This document shows positions 53,882-64,000 of a stretch of 64,000 nt of DNA, piece after piece. The first letter of the stretch is position 1. Each line of letters begins with the position of its first letter. Source of the DNA: Cladopsammia gracilis (taxonomy: Eukaryota > Cnidaria > Anthozoa > Scleractinia > Dendrophylliidae); the NCBI GenBank assembly GCA_022457155.1, contig JAJGOT010000001.1:186001-250000 (forward strand), read 5' to 3'. The notes below the pieces were generated by a model. That model had not been told where the DNA came from and did not search any database. It was given only the letters and a program-made list of their open reading frames with translations. The position numbers and the translations under genes are program-made.

Positions 53882-56800
53882 TTATTTAAATTTCTTTCCC
53901 TTTTTATTCCCGGCGCTACCGAACTTCTTCTTCTTGCTCGGCATTCTAATCTCTTGTCCCTCGCCTTCTTCTTCGAATGGTCTTTTCTTCTTCTCCTGGA
54001 TCTCTCTCAGCTCCTGTTAGAAAAAACATGAAATTTAACAGTCAGCAAAAATGAGCGTAATGCAAGGAACGACCGAGGAAGGACCGCAGAAATTCCCTTT
54101 TTTATCACGTGTCTGTTGTCGGAACCTTGATTTGGGGAAATGTGGGGGCGGGTGCTTTGCGAGATCCATACTTGTGTTTCTCTACGGCAGACTATGTCCT
54201 CGATGTAATGAAGTAGCTAGACTGCAAGCCGTCCTTTTTCAGTTAATCGAGCGAAAACTGGTTCGCTCGCCGATCGCGTATTTGCTCTCCCGCTCGACTA
54301 TCCAGAGAGGGACTGCTAGTAGTCTATGAAGTAGCTTGAGTGTCTGGCTCGAAATAATTTCCCCCCATTAGGTTCAACCATGCCGCCACCATAATACATC
54401 ATTACGTTAACGAAACGAGAATCGCGCTGAATTTTTCGACTTGAAAGCTAGCGGTTGGAAACCTGGTCTTTGGCGTTCTGACACTATTCCACAATTTCCC
54501 TCTCCCTACAGGATTTTACCAATACAAGGTGTATAATACAGGCATCCTCTTACCATCTTAGCGTATCTCTGGGCCTCCGTGACCCGCTCCATCAGTAGCA
54601 ACACTTCTTCCTCTACTGTGGGATAAAGTGGAAGTTTCTTGCCAATTAACTGCTCGATACGCTGATATAGTTCTACGTCGTACCTGAAAAAAATAAAAAG
54701 AATGTTAAGTTCCAAGTTAGGGCAGTTGTCAAAACCAATCGTGATTTGTCTGCACGCATTTTCCCCGCGCTTGGCGCCAGCTGCATGTACTTGCTTTGAG
54801 TTCTGATTGGCTCATGCGATTGTCTGCCTCTGCTGTGATTGGCCAGAGTGATACTTACAAGGTCCGACGATTACTGTGGTTGCACCGTTTTCCCGCGCTT
54901 GGCGCCGATTAAAATTAATGTCGCGTTGTTTACGTTTGTTGTAATTGGCCAGATGCGAGCCTAGGTTTGGCTTCACTGCTGTCATTAAAGTCAGCCCAAC
55001 TTACTGTGTGACGAAGGTGATAGAGCGGCCTGACCGACCAGCTCTTGCTGTTCGTCCAACTCGATGAATATAATCCTAAAAGAAGAAGAGAAGGGGAAAA
55101 AAAAGCTGTGTACATAATAAATAAAAATAAAATAAATCACTTAATTTAAGTGTCAAACGTATTTAGCATGGAGTACTAATTGGGGGCACTTTCCAGATCT
55201 AATTGGATTTTGGAAGTGTTGGTTTTTGAGGAGAGGGGAAAACCGGAGTACCCGGAGAAAAACCTCTCGGAGCAAGGAGAGAACATGCCAACAACAAACT
55301 CAACCCACATATGACGTCGCCTCCGAGTATCGAACCCGGGCCACATTGGTGTGAAGCGAGTGCTCTCATGCATCACTACACCATCCCTGCTTCCCAAGCA
55401 TGAGTGTTTTTATACCAGCTGATTGGGCTTGATGTTTGTTCCAGTACAAGGTAAATCTATATTATTTTCAAGTTTTTATAGCAAAACAAGAATGATTTCG
55501 TACGCGCTACCTATTCTATTCTGATTTCACGTTCAGGACCAAGTCATCTGGGCCTAGTTGTTTGAAAGCCGATAAGCGCTCATCCAGGATTAAAATTTTA
55601 TTTATCTTGTTTAAAAATGTTTTCAAAAGCTAATTTTGAGCGAGAGGTGAAGACAAGTTAAAGTCGGAATTGAAGGGCAACAGGTCTTAAGAAAAATTTT
55701 CATTAATTTGTTATTGACTGGATTCAAAATGACTGTAATCCTGGGTGAGCTTAATCGCGCCGCTTTGAACAACCCGGCCCTGGGGTTGGTAAAATATCCA
55801 ATGGGAAGGAAGGACCAATATACTACGTGAACAAATCCAATGGCAGGACTTGATTGTCACAAATGGGTACCAGAAGATGCATATTTTCGTTTTGGTTCAA
55901 TTTGACGCCATTACAGCAAACCAAAGAGGCAAGGGGAAGAACCGCGCCAACAATAGAGGGCATAGAACTTCTGGTAATGGTTCATGATGTCCGGGATGCC
56001 AATGTTTTAATTGGTTAAGGTCCTTAACATCCAGCGACCGAGCTTTATTTATACGACACACATTTTTAGTACTTACCTTTGAATGCGTTGGTATATCAAA
56101 ATTAATCACCACATCCACATGTGGAATGTCCAGTCCCCTGCTTGCGACATCTGTTGCTATCAGAATTGAACGGTCCTTGGACTTAAATTTGTTTAAAGCA
56201 CCCAGTCGCTTTGACTGAAAATCGAGAAGAAAAATCATGCACTTTAAAGTTGCAATACATTTGCCTTCACATACAAGTCTGGCTGAAACTGATTAATATA
56301 TCTCAAGTTTATTTAATCTTGCAGAGGCTCAGTAAGTTTAAACATAGCAAGCTGCCCCTAATAGACAAGGCGTCTGTGTCGAGAAACGAAGCCTACGAGC
56401 AGAGAGCTTTCTTGAAGGCTATGCGCAAAGGGACCATAATTCTCCTCATCTCCCTTTCACTCTTCCTCTGGAGACGGGATTTTGATAAAAAGATGTTGTT
56501 TTGTGAGTCTTTGTAGCAAGCGATGGTGAGTAAATGAGTTCAACAGACTTGTTCCTGAAAGTGCATTGCATACAAAATACAACATGGTTTGCAGCAAGGT
56601 GACACCTTCAGAACTTTTTACTTTTCCTCAAGCATTAGAATACCACAAGTTGAAGGAACACAACATAGGCTGAGTGCTGCTGAGGACTACGTGATTGGTA
56701 CCATTTATGGCACATTGTGGGTAAACATACAAGGCTGTCATTCAAGTTAATCTCCACCGTTATTACAAATTGATGTTATTAATGGAAATAAAGTCTAAAT

Positions 56801-59800
56801 TTCAACTCTTTTAATAAAAAGTGGAAAGAAAATTTTGGCGCCACTGTTAACAGTCGACATTCCTTTGCATGCCACAATTGGGCAACTACACATGTCACAA
56901 AAATTCAAAATGGTGGTGCACGGGAAATTTGAAAGTGAAAAAAGGTGATATTCATATCCAATAATTATTGTTTTGTACACTAAAACAACATCTTGTGAAG
57001 GCGCGGTGGTCTAGTGGTTAGCGCGTCGGTCTTTCAACCTGAAGGTCGGTGGTTCAAGCCTGGTCTCTGCCATCCTGTCGTTTCCTTAGACAAGAAACTT
57101 TGCTCCAAGTTGTCTCTCTCTCCACCCAGGTGTATACAGCTATTTCAATTAACGTTGTCGGATGAAAGCTCAAAGCGACAAGCCAAGATAGTTGGGAGCG
57201 GCGCAAAAGAAACGTTTTTCCCGCTCGTCGCATCGCTCATTCGCGCCGTTTTTTTTTTCGTTTCGCCGCTCCCAACTATCTGCATACCTGGAACAGGTGC
57301 TCGGTTTACTCGTTCAGTCTTCTCTAGTATAGGCTTTGAGCTTTGAGCTTTTACCCGACAACGTTAATTGAAATAGCTGTATATAGAAACCGAGTTAAAC
57401 TCCGGCAGTTGTGAGCAATTAGGCTTGTGCAGACTCACATTAAAATTTACTTTACAGTTATTATTTCCATCAATTTAATATCGATTTGTTGTAACAGTGG
57501 GCTTGGAATTTTCCTCAGCCATTATGCATTTGAGCACGGGATACTGATAGAAACAAAAAACTCAGGCCCCGGTTCCTAGAAAGCCAATTAGCACTAATCC
57601 TGGGTTAATTACCATGACAACTGAACTCATATGTTCTCTGGTGACAGTTAACCCAGGATTAGCGCTAAACGGCTTTCTAGGAACCGGGCCCTGGGCCCGG
57701 TTGTTCCAAAGCCGATAAACGCTAACCAAGGATTAAAAGTTAACCGAGGATTTCATTTCTCTACTTATAAAATGTTCTAAAAAGCTAATTTTTAGCTAAA
57801 GATAAACAAAAGTTAAAGTCAAAACTGAAGGGAAAAAAATTTTTGGAACAACTTTCACTGATTAGTTATTTAACTAGATTCAAAACTGACGCTAATCCTG
57901 GGTTAGCTTAATCGTGCTTTGAACAGCTCAGCCCAGATCAACATTTCCAAACTCTTCTCTGACGTTCAAGAATTTTATTTTTTCCTGATCATTTCCAGAC
58001 CTGTGGTAACCCTTATTTCATTTCATTTTTTTATAATATTGACAACTCAAAAGAGTTTCTTTACCTGACTCAATTGTCCATGAAGAGGAACAGCTTGAAG
58101 ACCAAGATTTCTCAACATCAATGTCACTCTCTGCACATTATTACATGTACCACAAAACACCATGAATGTGTTTCCAGCTAATTCATTGAGTACAGACACC
58201 AGGTAACAGTCCTGTATAGGGGAACGAGCACAAATATATAGATTACATCACGGGCAGTGCGGGCATACAATATTTAAGCCCGAGTTGGTGATGTATCAGT
58301 GAGATTGAGAGTGAGATTTCTGATACAAACAAACGAGTGCATAAATGCCGTTCAAAGACTGCCCATGCTGTGATTTGTTTATTTTATACATCTGTGATCG
58401 GATAAAATGCTTTTTTCACGTGCGAGAAAGTCGTTTCGCCATTCTGATTGGCTGCGAACCCTGAACAGGGCTTTCACATGCCAAATTTCAATAGAAAATC
58501 TCAATAAGTATGAAATTACCGGTAAGTGTAATACAAAACGTCTCCCGAACTTAAGGATCTGATCTACAGTGCACTGTTATATATTTTCATATTTTTATTT
58601 TGGTGGTGATGAGACCGCTAGCTCCTCACTGGTTTGATTCCTGTACTCAGCATCTTAACCAGGTTAAATTTGTTCAGTTGTTGGTTCTCTGTTTTTTTTT
58701 ATCCCTCCTAAAACAACCCACCAATAAAGAAGCGGTGAGTGGAATAAAGCACTAAGTGACTTGTGATCAACTGCTTGATTCTCCTTCCAGTTTGTCTTGT
58801 ATATGCTCATGTAACAAATGGAGAATTTGGTTTCAGATCAGGAGTCACTGAAGGACTTATTCCAGTTTGGGATAAGGCCCTAAGTGACTCCTGATCTATA
58901 GCCAAATTCTCCTTTTGTTATGAGCATATACAAGACAAACTGGAAGGAGAAGCTAGCAGTTGATCAGAATTCACTTTGGGCTTTATTCCACTCACTCCTT
59001 CATATTACAAATTGCCATTTGATCATTGCTGTAGACAACTTTTTATGATCATGACACTGCAGAAGGAAAAAGTAGAAACTCAAACTTTACCTTATATTTA
59101 TTTGGAACAAACAGATAACTCTGTTGTAATTTGTCTACTGTTGTATATCTGAAAAGAGAAAAAAGTATGAGATTCAGCTTTAATGTAACTGTACTACAAC
59201 TACAAAATGTTAACCATGTTCCAAATTTTAATTTCTGTCTAACTCTGAAAGTCTATTAAGTCGATTAAGCTAACCCAGGATTAGTGTCAATTTTGAATCC
59301 AGTTACATGTAATTAACTCAACAATTGAAAATGCTCCAAAGTTTTCTGCCCTTCAGTTTTGATTTAAACTTGTCTTCACTACTAGCTATAATGACCTTTT
59401 GAAAACATTTTTAAACAGAGAAACGAAATCCTTGCTTAACTTTTAATCTGGGATTAGCATTAATCGGCTTTCGAACAACTGGGCCCTGGGTGGGGGCAGA
59501 CAATGTGGAGTAAAGTTTCTTGTCTAAGGAAACAACATGACACGACATGACATGACAGCTTTAGTCAAACGCGCTACCTCCACACCACCGCACCTTTACA
59601 AATTCATTCTTTTGTAATATATTATAATTTACGTATACATATTTGAAGGGCTCCCAGCAAGAATGTCCAAAGTTCTTTGTTGGGAAATTTTCACTGAAAT
59701 TTTGAATTTTTGGCCTCAAAAGGGACTCACTTGCCAAAATTATGACTGGATCATGTAAATATGACTGAAAGGATTTCATCCAGGTCAACAAATCTTCTAC

Positions 59801-62800
59801 CTTCGAACAGAATAAAAGTTTACCTTGAAAAGATACATAGGGTGTCCTGAGGCCCAAATCGTTTTCTCGAAGATGTGGATTTTCTTCCCTATTTTGGATC
59901 TGTTTATTTAATAAAGGACCTTTAGTTAACAATAATAAAGCATATTCATTAATTTGATAAAACTGTGCTTTTAAAGGTCTAAAACATACAATTTTAGTGA
60001 AAATTGCCAAAAAACATACTTAGGATGTTCTTGCCAGGATCCCTTCAATTTATACAAAAACTAATTTATACTTACTTTGTTGCAACCTCAACTTTGACTG
60101 GATTTTGTAAGGATGCTCTCTGAAGTTTTTGAACCTGGGAGAAAACACAGATAGAGAATGTTAAAAAATGGCTTGCGGATAATAATAAGGAAGATAGCGC
60201 ATTTCATTCTTGACTACATTCATAAGCAAAGTGACTATTATGTAAACCATGTAAACAGTCCTCGTGTCTCATATCCTTGTATATCATTGGCAATTTTAGA
60301 TATGACTTTTGTAATATGCTGTGGTTTAAATTTTTCTTGGTTTTAAAAAATTTCAAACCATATTATAGTTTTGGCCAAGTGTTCCATTGGCAAGCAATTT
60401 GCCATTACCTATTACTACAGTACTGCTCAAATGTAAGTTGGCAGTCCCTTGTGACTCGATCCTAGTGCCTCAAGACTAGATTCTCAAAAATTTTGAGGAT
60501 CGAGTCTCCAGTTAAGTTTTGAGCTTTTCAAGACAAGTCTTTCGAGTTTCGAGAACTAATGAGCTTGTCGCTTGACTGATCGCTCGAGAAATAAATTAGA
60601 CAAACAGACCACTCCTGCCCCGCAAGTGTTGTACACATGCAACCTTCAGGTCAAAGTAAGTGTGATCTACAAAACTTGTCAGCAATTGCTCGCTCTTTTT
60701 GGTGCAACACTTGTGCTTTTGAAGCAAAAACTAAGTTTCAAATACCAAACTTATTAATAAATTTTTTCATTTGTTTGCCTTTCATAAATTTTTATTTTAT
60801 CAAGTTGAAAGAACAAGTAGAAGAAAACACTGTCAGAATACAACTGATCAGATGAAAACTGTTGACCTTAGAATACACATGTACATGTACATGTAGAACA
60901 AAATCTCAAGCCTGATCTACACATACATGTATATTATTTAGGTCAATATTCTTTGATCCCATGTACATGTAGTTGCTAAGCAAAAAAAATAATATACATT
61001 AACAAATTCAGTACCTTTTTGGTCATGGTTGCAGAGTATAAATATGTTCTTCTTTCTTTGGGTATAATTTTCAATATCTTGTCAACCTGCAACAATTTTA
61101 CATGATTACAATAATTAATACAATCATACTGTACCATGTAGTTATTTTTTTTTCTTAATTTTAAATCTTCAGCAAAGATCTACTATCTACCTATAACACA
61201 AGTTTTTTTTTTTTTAAAAAAACACCATTTTCCATTTTAAGCACAAATTTGTTTGCAGTTATTAAACTTTTCCAGTTGAAATTCCTCAGTCACATTAAAA
61301 CCCTCCAAACATCACCTGTGTTATCAGCTAGACTGATAGACTGACCGCAGCTAGTCAGACAATTTTAAGGTCTTACAATAAAATTTATCAATATTTATTT
61401 ATTTCAAATAACAACTTGTACCCACCTCTTTTTCAAAATCAAGATTTAATATTCTGTCAGCTTCATCCATAATCTTAAAAAAAAAAATCAAACTATAAAT
61501 TACAATCATATAAACAGGGTTGGAAACTTAATTTTGACATCACTTGCCATTTGGACGAGTGACTGTTAGAACTACAACAAAAATGAACAAATTTGTACAT
61601 GTACTTGTCCAAGAAGATTTGACGTTTGTCTAGGCAAGTGAGTGAGTGGTAATGTCCATCTCTTCCAGGGGTGTAGCTAAGAAAACACTTAGCAAGCTCA
61701 TTAACAAGTTCAGCTGGTTTTTCTGGCTTGTTCACCTACAAAATCTCCCAAAGTCTTTGTTTTCTAGTGAAGTTTCAGCCAGCGATAAGTTCTCTTTCAG
61801 GTGGTGAAATTAGCCGGTAGCCGGCTCTTAGCTACATCCCTGCTCTTCCCTGTATACAGCTATTTCAATTTAGGTTGTCGGATGAGAGTTTCAAGCGTAC
61901 GCAACGAGACCGCAAGGTACTTTGGGATTTTTATGAATACGATGAATTGACCAAAGTAAATTAAAATGCCCTGTACATACAGCGAAGGCAATCATTTATG
62001 GTGGTAACATCCACCTCACTCATTGCACTAACCAACGCAAAAACCGCGAACTAAGCCAAGACCAATTTACGACTACCCATAGTAACTTGCGGTCTCGTTG
62101 CGTACGCTTGAAGTTCTCATCCGACAACCTAAATTGAAATAGCTGTAAATTTTAGCCACTAGTTATACGATGGATAGAATGTCAGTAACTTACCAAATAC
62201 TTCAATGTTCTTAAGTTAAATCCTTTTGTGTTTTCCAAGTGATCTATCAGTCTTCCTGGAGATGCTGAATTCAAATGAAGTTATGTTAGTAATAACTTGT
62301 TATTAACCAAGTTGGAACACAAGACTGGTGAATGTCCCAAGTTGGTCGCAGTACAAACCAAGTGAAGTGAGGTGCATACAAAAATGTTAATTAAAGAGAC
62401 ACTGACTGCTGAAATGAGGAAATTTAGCGTACTGTATTTCTAGGTTATATTTAGAGAGAAAAAGCTTTGTGTATACCGGTATTTCTCCCGCGAACGGCAG
62501 GGATACAACTTTTGCTGCCTGCCGTTTGCCGTTTCTACATGAAAGTGAGTAGTTTTGCATTTGTCATGAACATGTGAATTATTTTCGAATTTTCTAGTGG
62601 ATTTATTTAACAATTCGAGGAAAAGTAACGATAATCACCTGCAAGCTGGCATTATTGCTGTTTGTAGTTGAACGCGGTGCTTAATCTCTCTATTGCCAAA
62701 TGCCACAAAATATAAAACTTTATTGGATAAAAGGTTACTGCAGAAGCCATAGTTTTGAGATACAATGCAGGATTACAAGGATGGAAGTCAGTTGAAGTGG

Positions 62801-63908
62801 ATTACGGTTAATCAAATTTGATTTCATGACAGGCGGGTCAAGAAATCCAAATTGCCATTTGTGTAGAAGTTTGACTTTTTTTAGCCGTTTTTTTTTTGTC
62901 TCTTTTATAGTTGACATGTCTTTGCTTTCATCACTTGGGCACTTTTTTCTTCGTTTTTTTTTTTTAAGATGATAAAGCAAGCTAAGGCTAACTCCTGCCA
63001 TAATAATGAATACAAAATATATCAGCTGGGACAAAGTCCCTTAGAATGGGCAAAATTTCCCAACTACAGGGGTATGGCCCAGAGCAGGTAAGGATAGGCT
63101 GACATACAAATCACACTACAATAATGTTTAAACATTATTATGTTTGCAAGATACTGTTAAGAAATGAATTGCCAAAACTACATTGACTACATGAAATGTA
63201 GCATTGTTACGCTGTTTATTATGCTTTACAAAGTGGTTCTAACTTTTGAGTCTGTGGATGAAATCCTAAAGTGTGACCATTCAAATGAAAGCTATTGAGC
63301 AGTACTATCCTATGGTACTGTTTATTATGCTGTACAAGGTGGTTCTAACTTTTGAGTCGGTGGATAAATCCTGGAGTGTGTCCACTCAAATGAAATCTAT
63401 TAACTAAAGCAATATGAATAGAGAGGTGGAACTGAGGCAAACTCGTTAGAGTCATTAATTATATTTACATGTACCAACAGTTAAAACTGAATCGTCGTTT
63501 TTAATAATTCTTTAAAATAGTTATTTTGATCATATAGTTTCTTATTTTCTAAGTTCATTGTTTTAAATATTGTTAATAGATAGTTAACTTTTTTTTTAAA
63601 CAGTCACGGCTCCCATTGAAGGGATTACCATGACTTAAATTAAATAAAAGTACCTATCTATCTACTGCTCAATAGCTTTCATTTGAATGGTCACACTTCA
63701 GGATTTCATCCACAGACTCAAAAGATAGAACCACCTTGTACAGCATCATAAACAGCATCAAAGGAAAGAACATGTTCAACTCAGGAGTGAAGAGTGCAAG
63801 ACAAGTAGCCAAGATGAATGATGTCCTGCAGCTTACCTATTATAATATGTGGTTTCTTTGCCAGCATCAGTGATTGTGACATCATGTCTATTCCACCAAC
63901 AATCACAG
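53882..63908 (-). CDS. DDX47: DEAD-box RNA helicase DDX47 (Rrp3 family), 5' exons beyond the window
   Basis: Eleven minus-strand exons in 5'-3' order: 63908-63837, 62264-62194, 61473-61426, 61086-61015, 60134-60076, 59148-59091, 58211-58065, 56214-56077, 55075-55005, 54683-54554 and 54013-53882. They give the last 331 complete residues of about 455. Visible motifs: [36 protein letters not shown] (II), SATMTKK (III), [10 protein letters not shown] (IV), [21 protein letters not shown] (V; 56102-56164) and [13 protein letters not shown] (VI). A basic Lys-rich tail ends [12 protein letters not shown]47 acts in the nucleolus in pre-18S rRNA processing. The usual TPGR is SPGR here. The ATP-binding motif I and Q motif are outside the window. 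Introns carry SINEs and MITEs. Confidence 0.96.
54219..54327. mobile_element. TA-flanked MITE, GACTGC...GCAGTC family, copy 3 (DDX47 last intron)
   Basis: GACTGCAAGCCGTCCTTTTT and GAGAGGGACTGCTAGTAGTC, flanked by TA, with more mismatches than the other two copies. Older insertion. Confidence 0.6.
54745..54960 (+). mobile_element. MITE of the CCAAT-rich family, copy 3 (DDX47 intron)
   Basis: TTTTCCCCGCGCTTGGCGCC, GTTCTGATTGGCTCATG and CTGTGATTGGCCAGAGTGAT match the 4845-5085 element. A second CCCGCGCTTGGCGCC follows at 54893, so it may be internally duplicated. Confidence 0.65.
55190..55400 (-). mobile_element. tRNA-derived SINE in DDX47 intron
   Basis: On the minus strand: GGGATGGTGTAGTGATGCAT (A box), then GCCCGGGTTCGATACTCGG (B box), and a body with TTGGCATGTTCTCTCC, GAGAGGTTTTTCTCCGGGTA and CTCCGGTTTTCCCCTC. 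A tRNA-like head with a body of this type is the layout of a SINE I associate with cnidarian genomes. Confidence 0.8.
55548..55784 (+). mobile_element. MITE, GGGCC(C/T)RGTTGTTYRAA family, copy 1
   Basis: TGGGCCTAGTTGTTTGAAAG...GATTAAAATTTT and, at the other end, TGTAATCCTGGGTGAGCTTA...GAACAACCCGGCCC. Inverted ends are shared with 57690-57932 and 59257-59490. Confidence 0.75.
56999..57130 (+). mobile_element. tRNA-derived SINE, copy 1 (DDX47 intron)
   Basis: The tRNA-like head GCGCGGTGGTCTAGTGGTTA with B box GGTGGTTCAAGCC, then the body TTTCCTTAGACAAGAAACTT. The reverse copy at 59478-59600 shares the body, which shows it is a SINE and not a lone tRNA gene. Confidence 0.75.
57137..57379. mobile_element. 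TA-flanked MITE, CAGCTATTTCAATT termini, copy 1
   Basis: TA-CAGCTATTTCAATTAACG ... CGTTAATTGAAATAGCTG-TA, with an inner inverted pair AGTTGGGAGCGGCG/CGCCGCTCCCAACT. It is inserted directly after the SINE. Confidence 0.85.
57574..57692. mobile_element. Compact hairpin MITE with GGCCCGGTTCCTAGAAAG
   Basis: The arms GGTTCCTAGAAAGCC...CTAATCCTGGGTTAA and their complement are separated by about 45 bp. The ends resemble the GGGCCCGGTTGTTC family next to it. Confidence 0.75.
57690..57932 (+). mobile_element. MITE, GGGCCCGGTTGTTC family, copy 2
   Basis: GGGCCCGGTTGTTCCAAAGC, CGATAAACGCTAACC and, at the far end, GCTAATCCTGGGTTAGCTTA. It abuts the compact hairpin element. Confidence 0.75.
58733..58999. 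mobile_element. Foldback MITE with about 110-bp arms
   Basis: GTGAGTGGAATAAAGC ... CTCCTTCCAGTTTGTCTTGT ... GGAGAATTTGG is repeated inverted, with an AGTCACTGAAGG-rich centre. Arms are about 90% identical by eye. Confidence 0.8.
59257..59490 (-). mobile_element. MITE, GGGCCCGGTTGTTC family, copy 3
   Basis: Reverse orientation: TTAAGCTAACCCAGGATTAG at the left and GGCTTTCGAACAACTGGGCC at the right. Confidence 0.75.
59478..59600 (-). mobile_element. tRNA-derived SINE, copy 2
   Basis: The minus strand shows GTAGCGCGTTTGACTAAAGC and the body TTTCCTTAGACAAGAAACTT as in the 56999 copy. The middle is altered by TGTCATG tandem words. Confidence 0.6.
59600..60075. other. DDX47 intron sequence
   Basis: The 149-codon minus frame here (59561-60010) has no DDX47 or other family similarity and is bounded by no suitable splice sites. 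Treated as intron. Confidence 0.6.
61857..62145. mobile_element. TA-flanked MITE, CAGCTATTTCAATT termini, copy 2
   Basis: Outer ends as in 57137-57379. The next layer is different: GCGTACGCAACGAGACCGCA with its complement about 170 bp later. Flanked by TA. Confidence 0.85.
62265..63225. other. DDX47 intron, no feature seen
   Basis: AT-rich with several poly-A/T runs. The Lys-rich frame at 62735-63034 (minus) is compositional. Confidence 0.5.
63225..63755. repeat. Inverted/duplicated TTTTGAGTC...CATTCAAATGA repeat
   Basis: Direct copies start GTGGTTCTAACTTTTGAGTC at about 63232 and 63340. An inverted copy spans 63665-63755 (TCAATAGCTTTCATTTGAAT, AGACTCAAAAGATAGAACCA). A partial copy lies at 40540. 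The outer inverted pair encloses about 360 bp of AT-rich DNA, so this may be a foldback transposon. Confidence 0.65.
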
Positions 63909-64000
63909 CTACATGTAATATACAAGCAACGATCAGTAAAGTTAGTATTTTACATGTACATGTATATTATAATATAGTCACAAAAAGATACCATGTAAGA

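Noticed and set aside
57000..57072. Functional tRNA gene (Glu-like anticodon loop)
   Set aside because: The anticodon stem has mismatches, a SINE body follows, and a reverse copy of that body occurs at 59478-59600.
59561..60010. 149-codon minus-strand frame as an extra DDX47 exon
   Set aside because: Flanking exons at 60076 and 59148 join in phase without it, and it has no helicase similarity.

Overview
The window is eukaryotic nuclear DNA, most likely from an anthozoan cnidarian such as a stony coral. This is an inference from three things: compact GT-AG split genes whose proteins stay close to vertebrate orthologues, a tRNA-derived SINE of a kind I associate with cnidarians, and a very high load of short foldback DNA transposons. 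There are no operons and no bacterial or phage genes. AT-rich non-coding DNA dominates, and most long open frames are chance readings of repeats.

Left part (1-25 kb): a PLAC8/cornifelin-type Cys-rich gene family. Two complete three-exon genes were assembled with matching splice phases (4697-7638 and 21454-24041). A third locus near 12.84-13.25 kb keeps only sequence matching the 3' end and 3' UTR of the second gene. Three copies of one duplicated block (about 1.9-3.2, 8.95-11.66 and 13.6-15.05 kb) alternate with these three loci. The locus therefore reads as an old tandem triplication of [block + PLAC8 gene]. Each block carries a conserved TATA-like motif, a short exon-like stretch and a GTAAGT donor, so it may be the promoter and non-coding first exon of the family. 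Transposons have since cut it up, including a Harbinger-type MITE inside one promoter copy. Part of the middle block has been triplicated as 595-bp units.

Middle and right part (27.8-64 kb): four housekeeping genes, all reconstructed exon by exon with continuous phase. They are POLR3H (RNA polymerase III subunit RPC8, +, 27798-37629), ARMC7 (-, 38008-42838), RAB24 (+, 42992-52903) and the C-terminal two thirds of DDX47 (-, 53882-63908, continuing past the window end). POLR3H/ARMC7 and RAB24/DDX47 converge. ARMC7 and RAB24 are head to head, with 153 bp between their start codons and a YY1-like motif in between.

Mobile DNA fills the introns. POLR3H intron 1 holds a complete 3.2-kb DNA transposon with a 6-bp target duplication, terminal inverted repeats built of 20-bp tandem units, and a broken integrase-type (DDE) transposase. 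POLR3H intron 5 holds about 42 copies of a 32-bp unit that is itself a hairpin. Two 2.1-kb TTAA-flanked foldback elements (16974-19092 and 45304-47420) are nearly identical but have opposite central segments. Many smaller TA-, TWA- and TTAA-flanked MITEs, SINEs and LINE 3' ends are listed individually.
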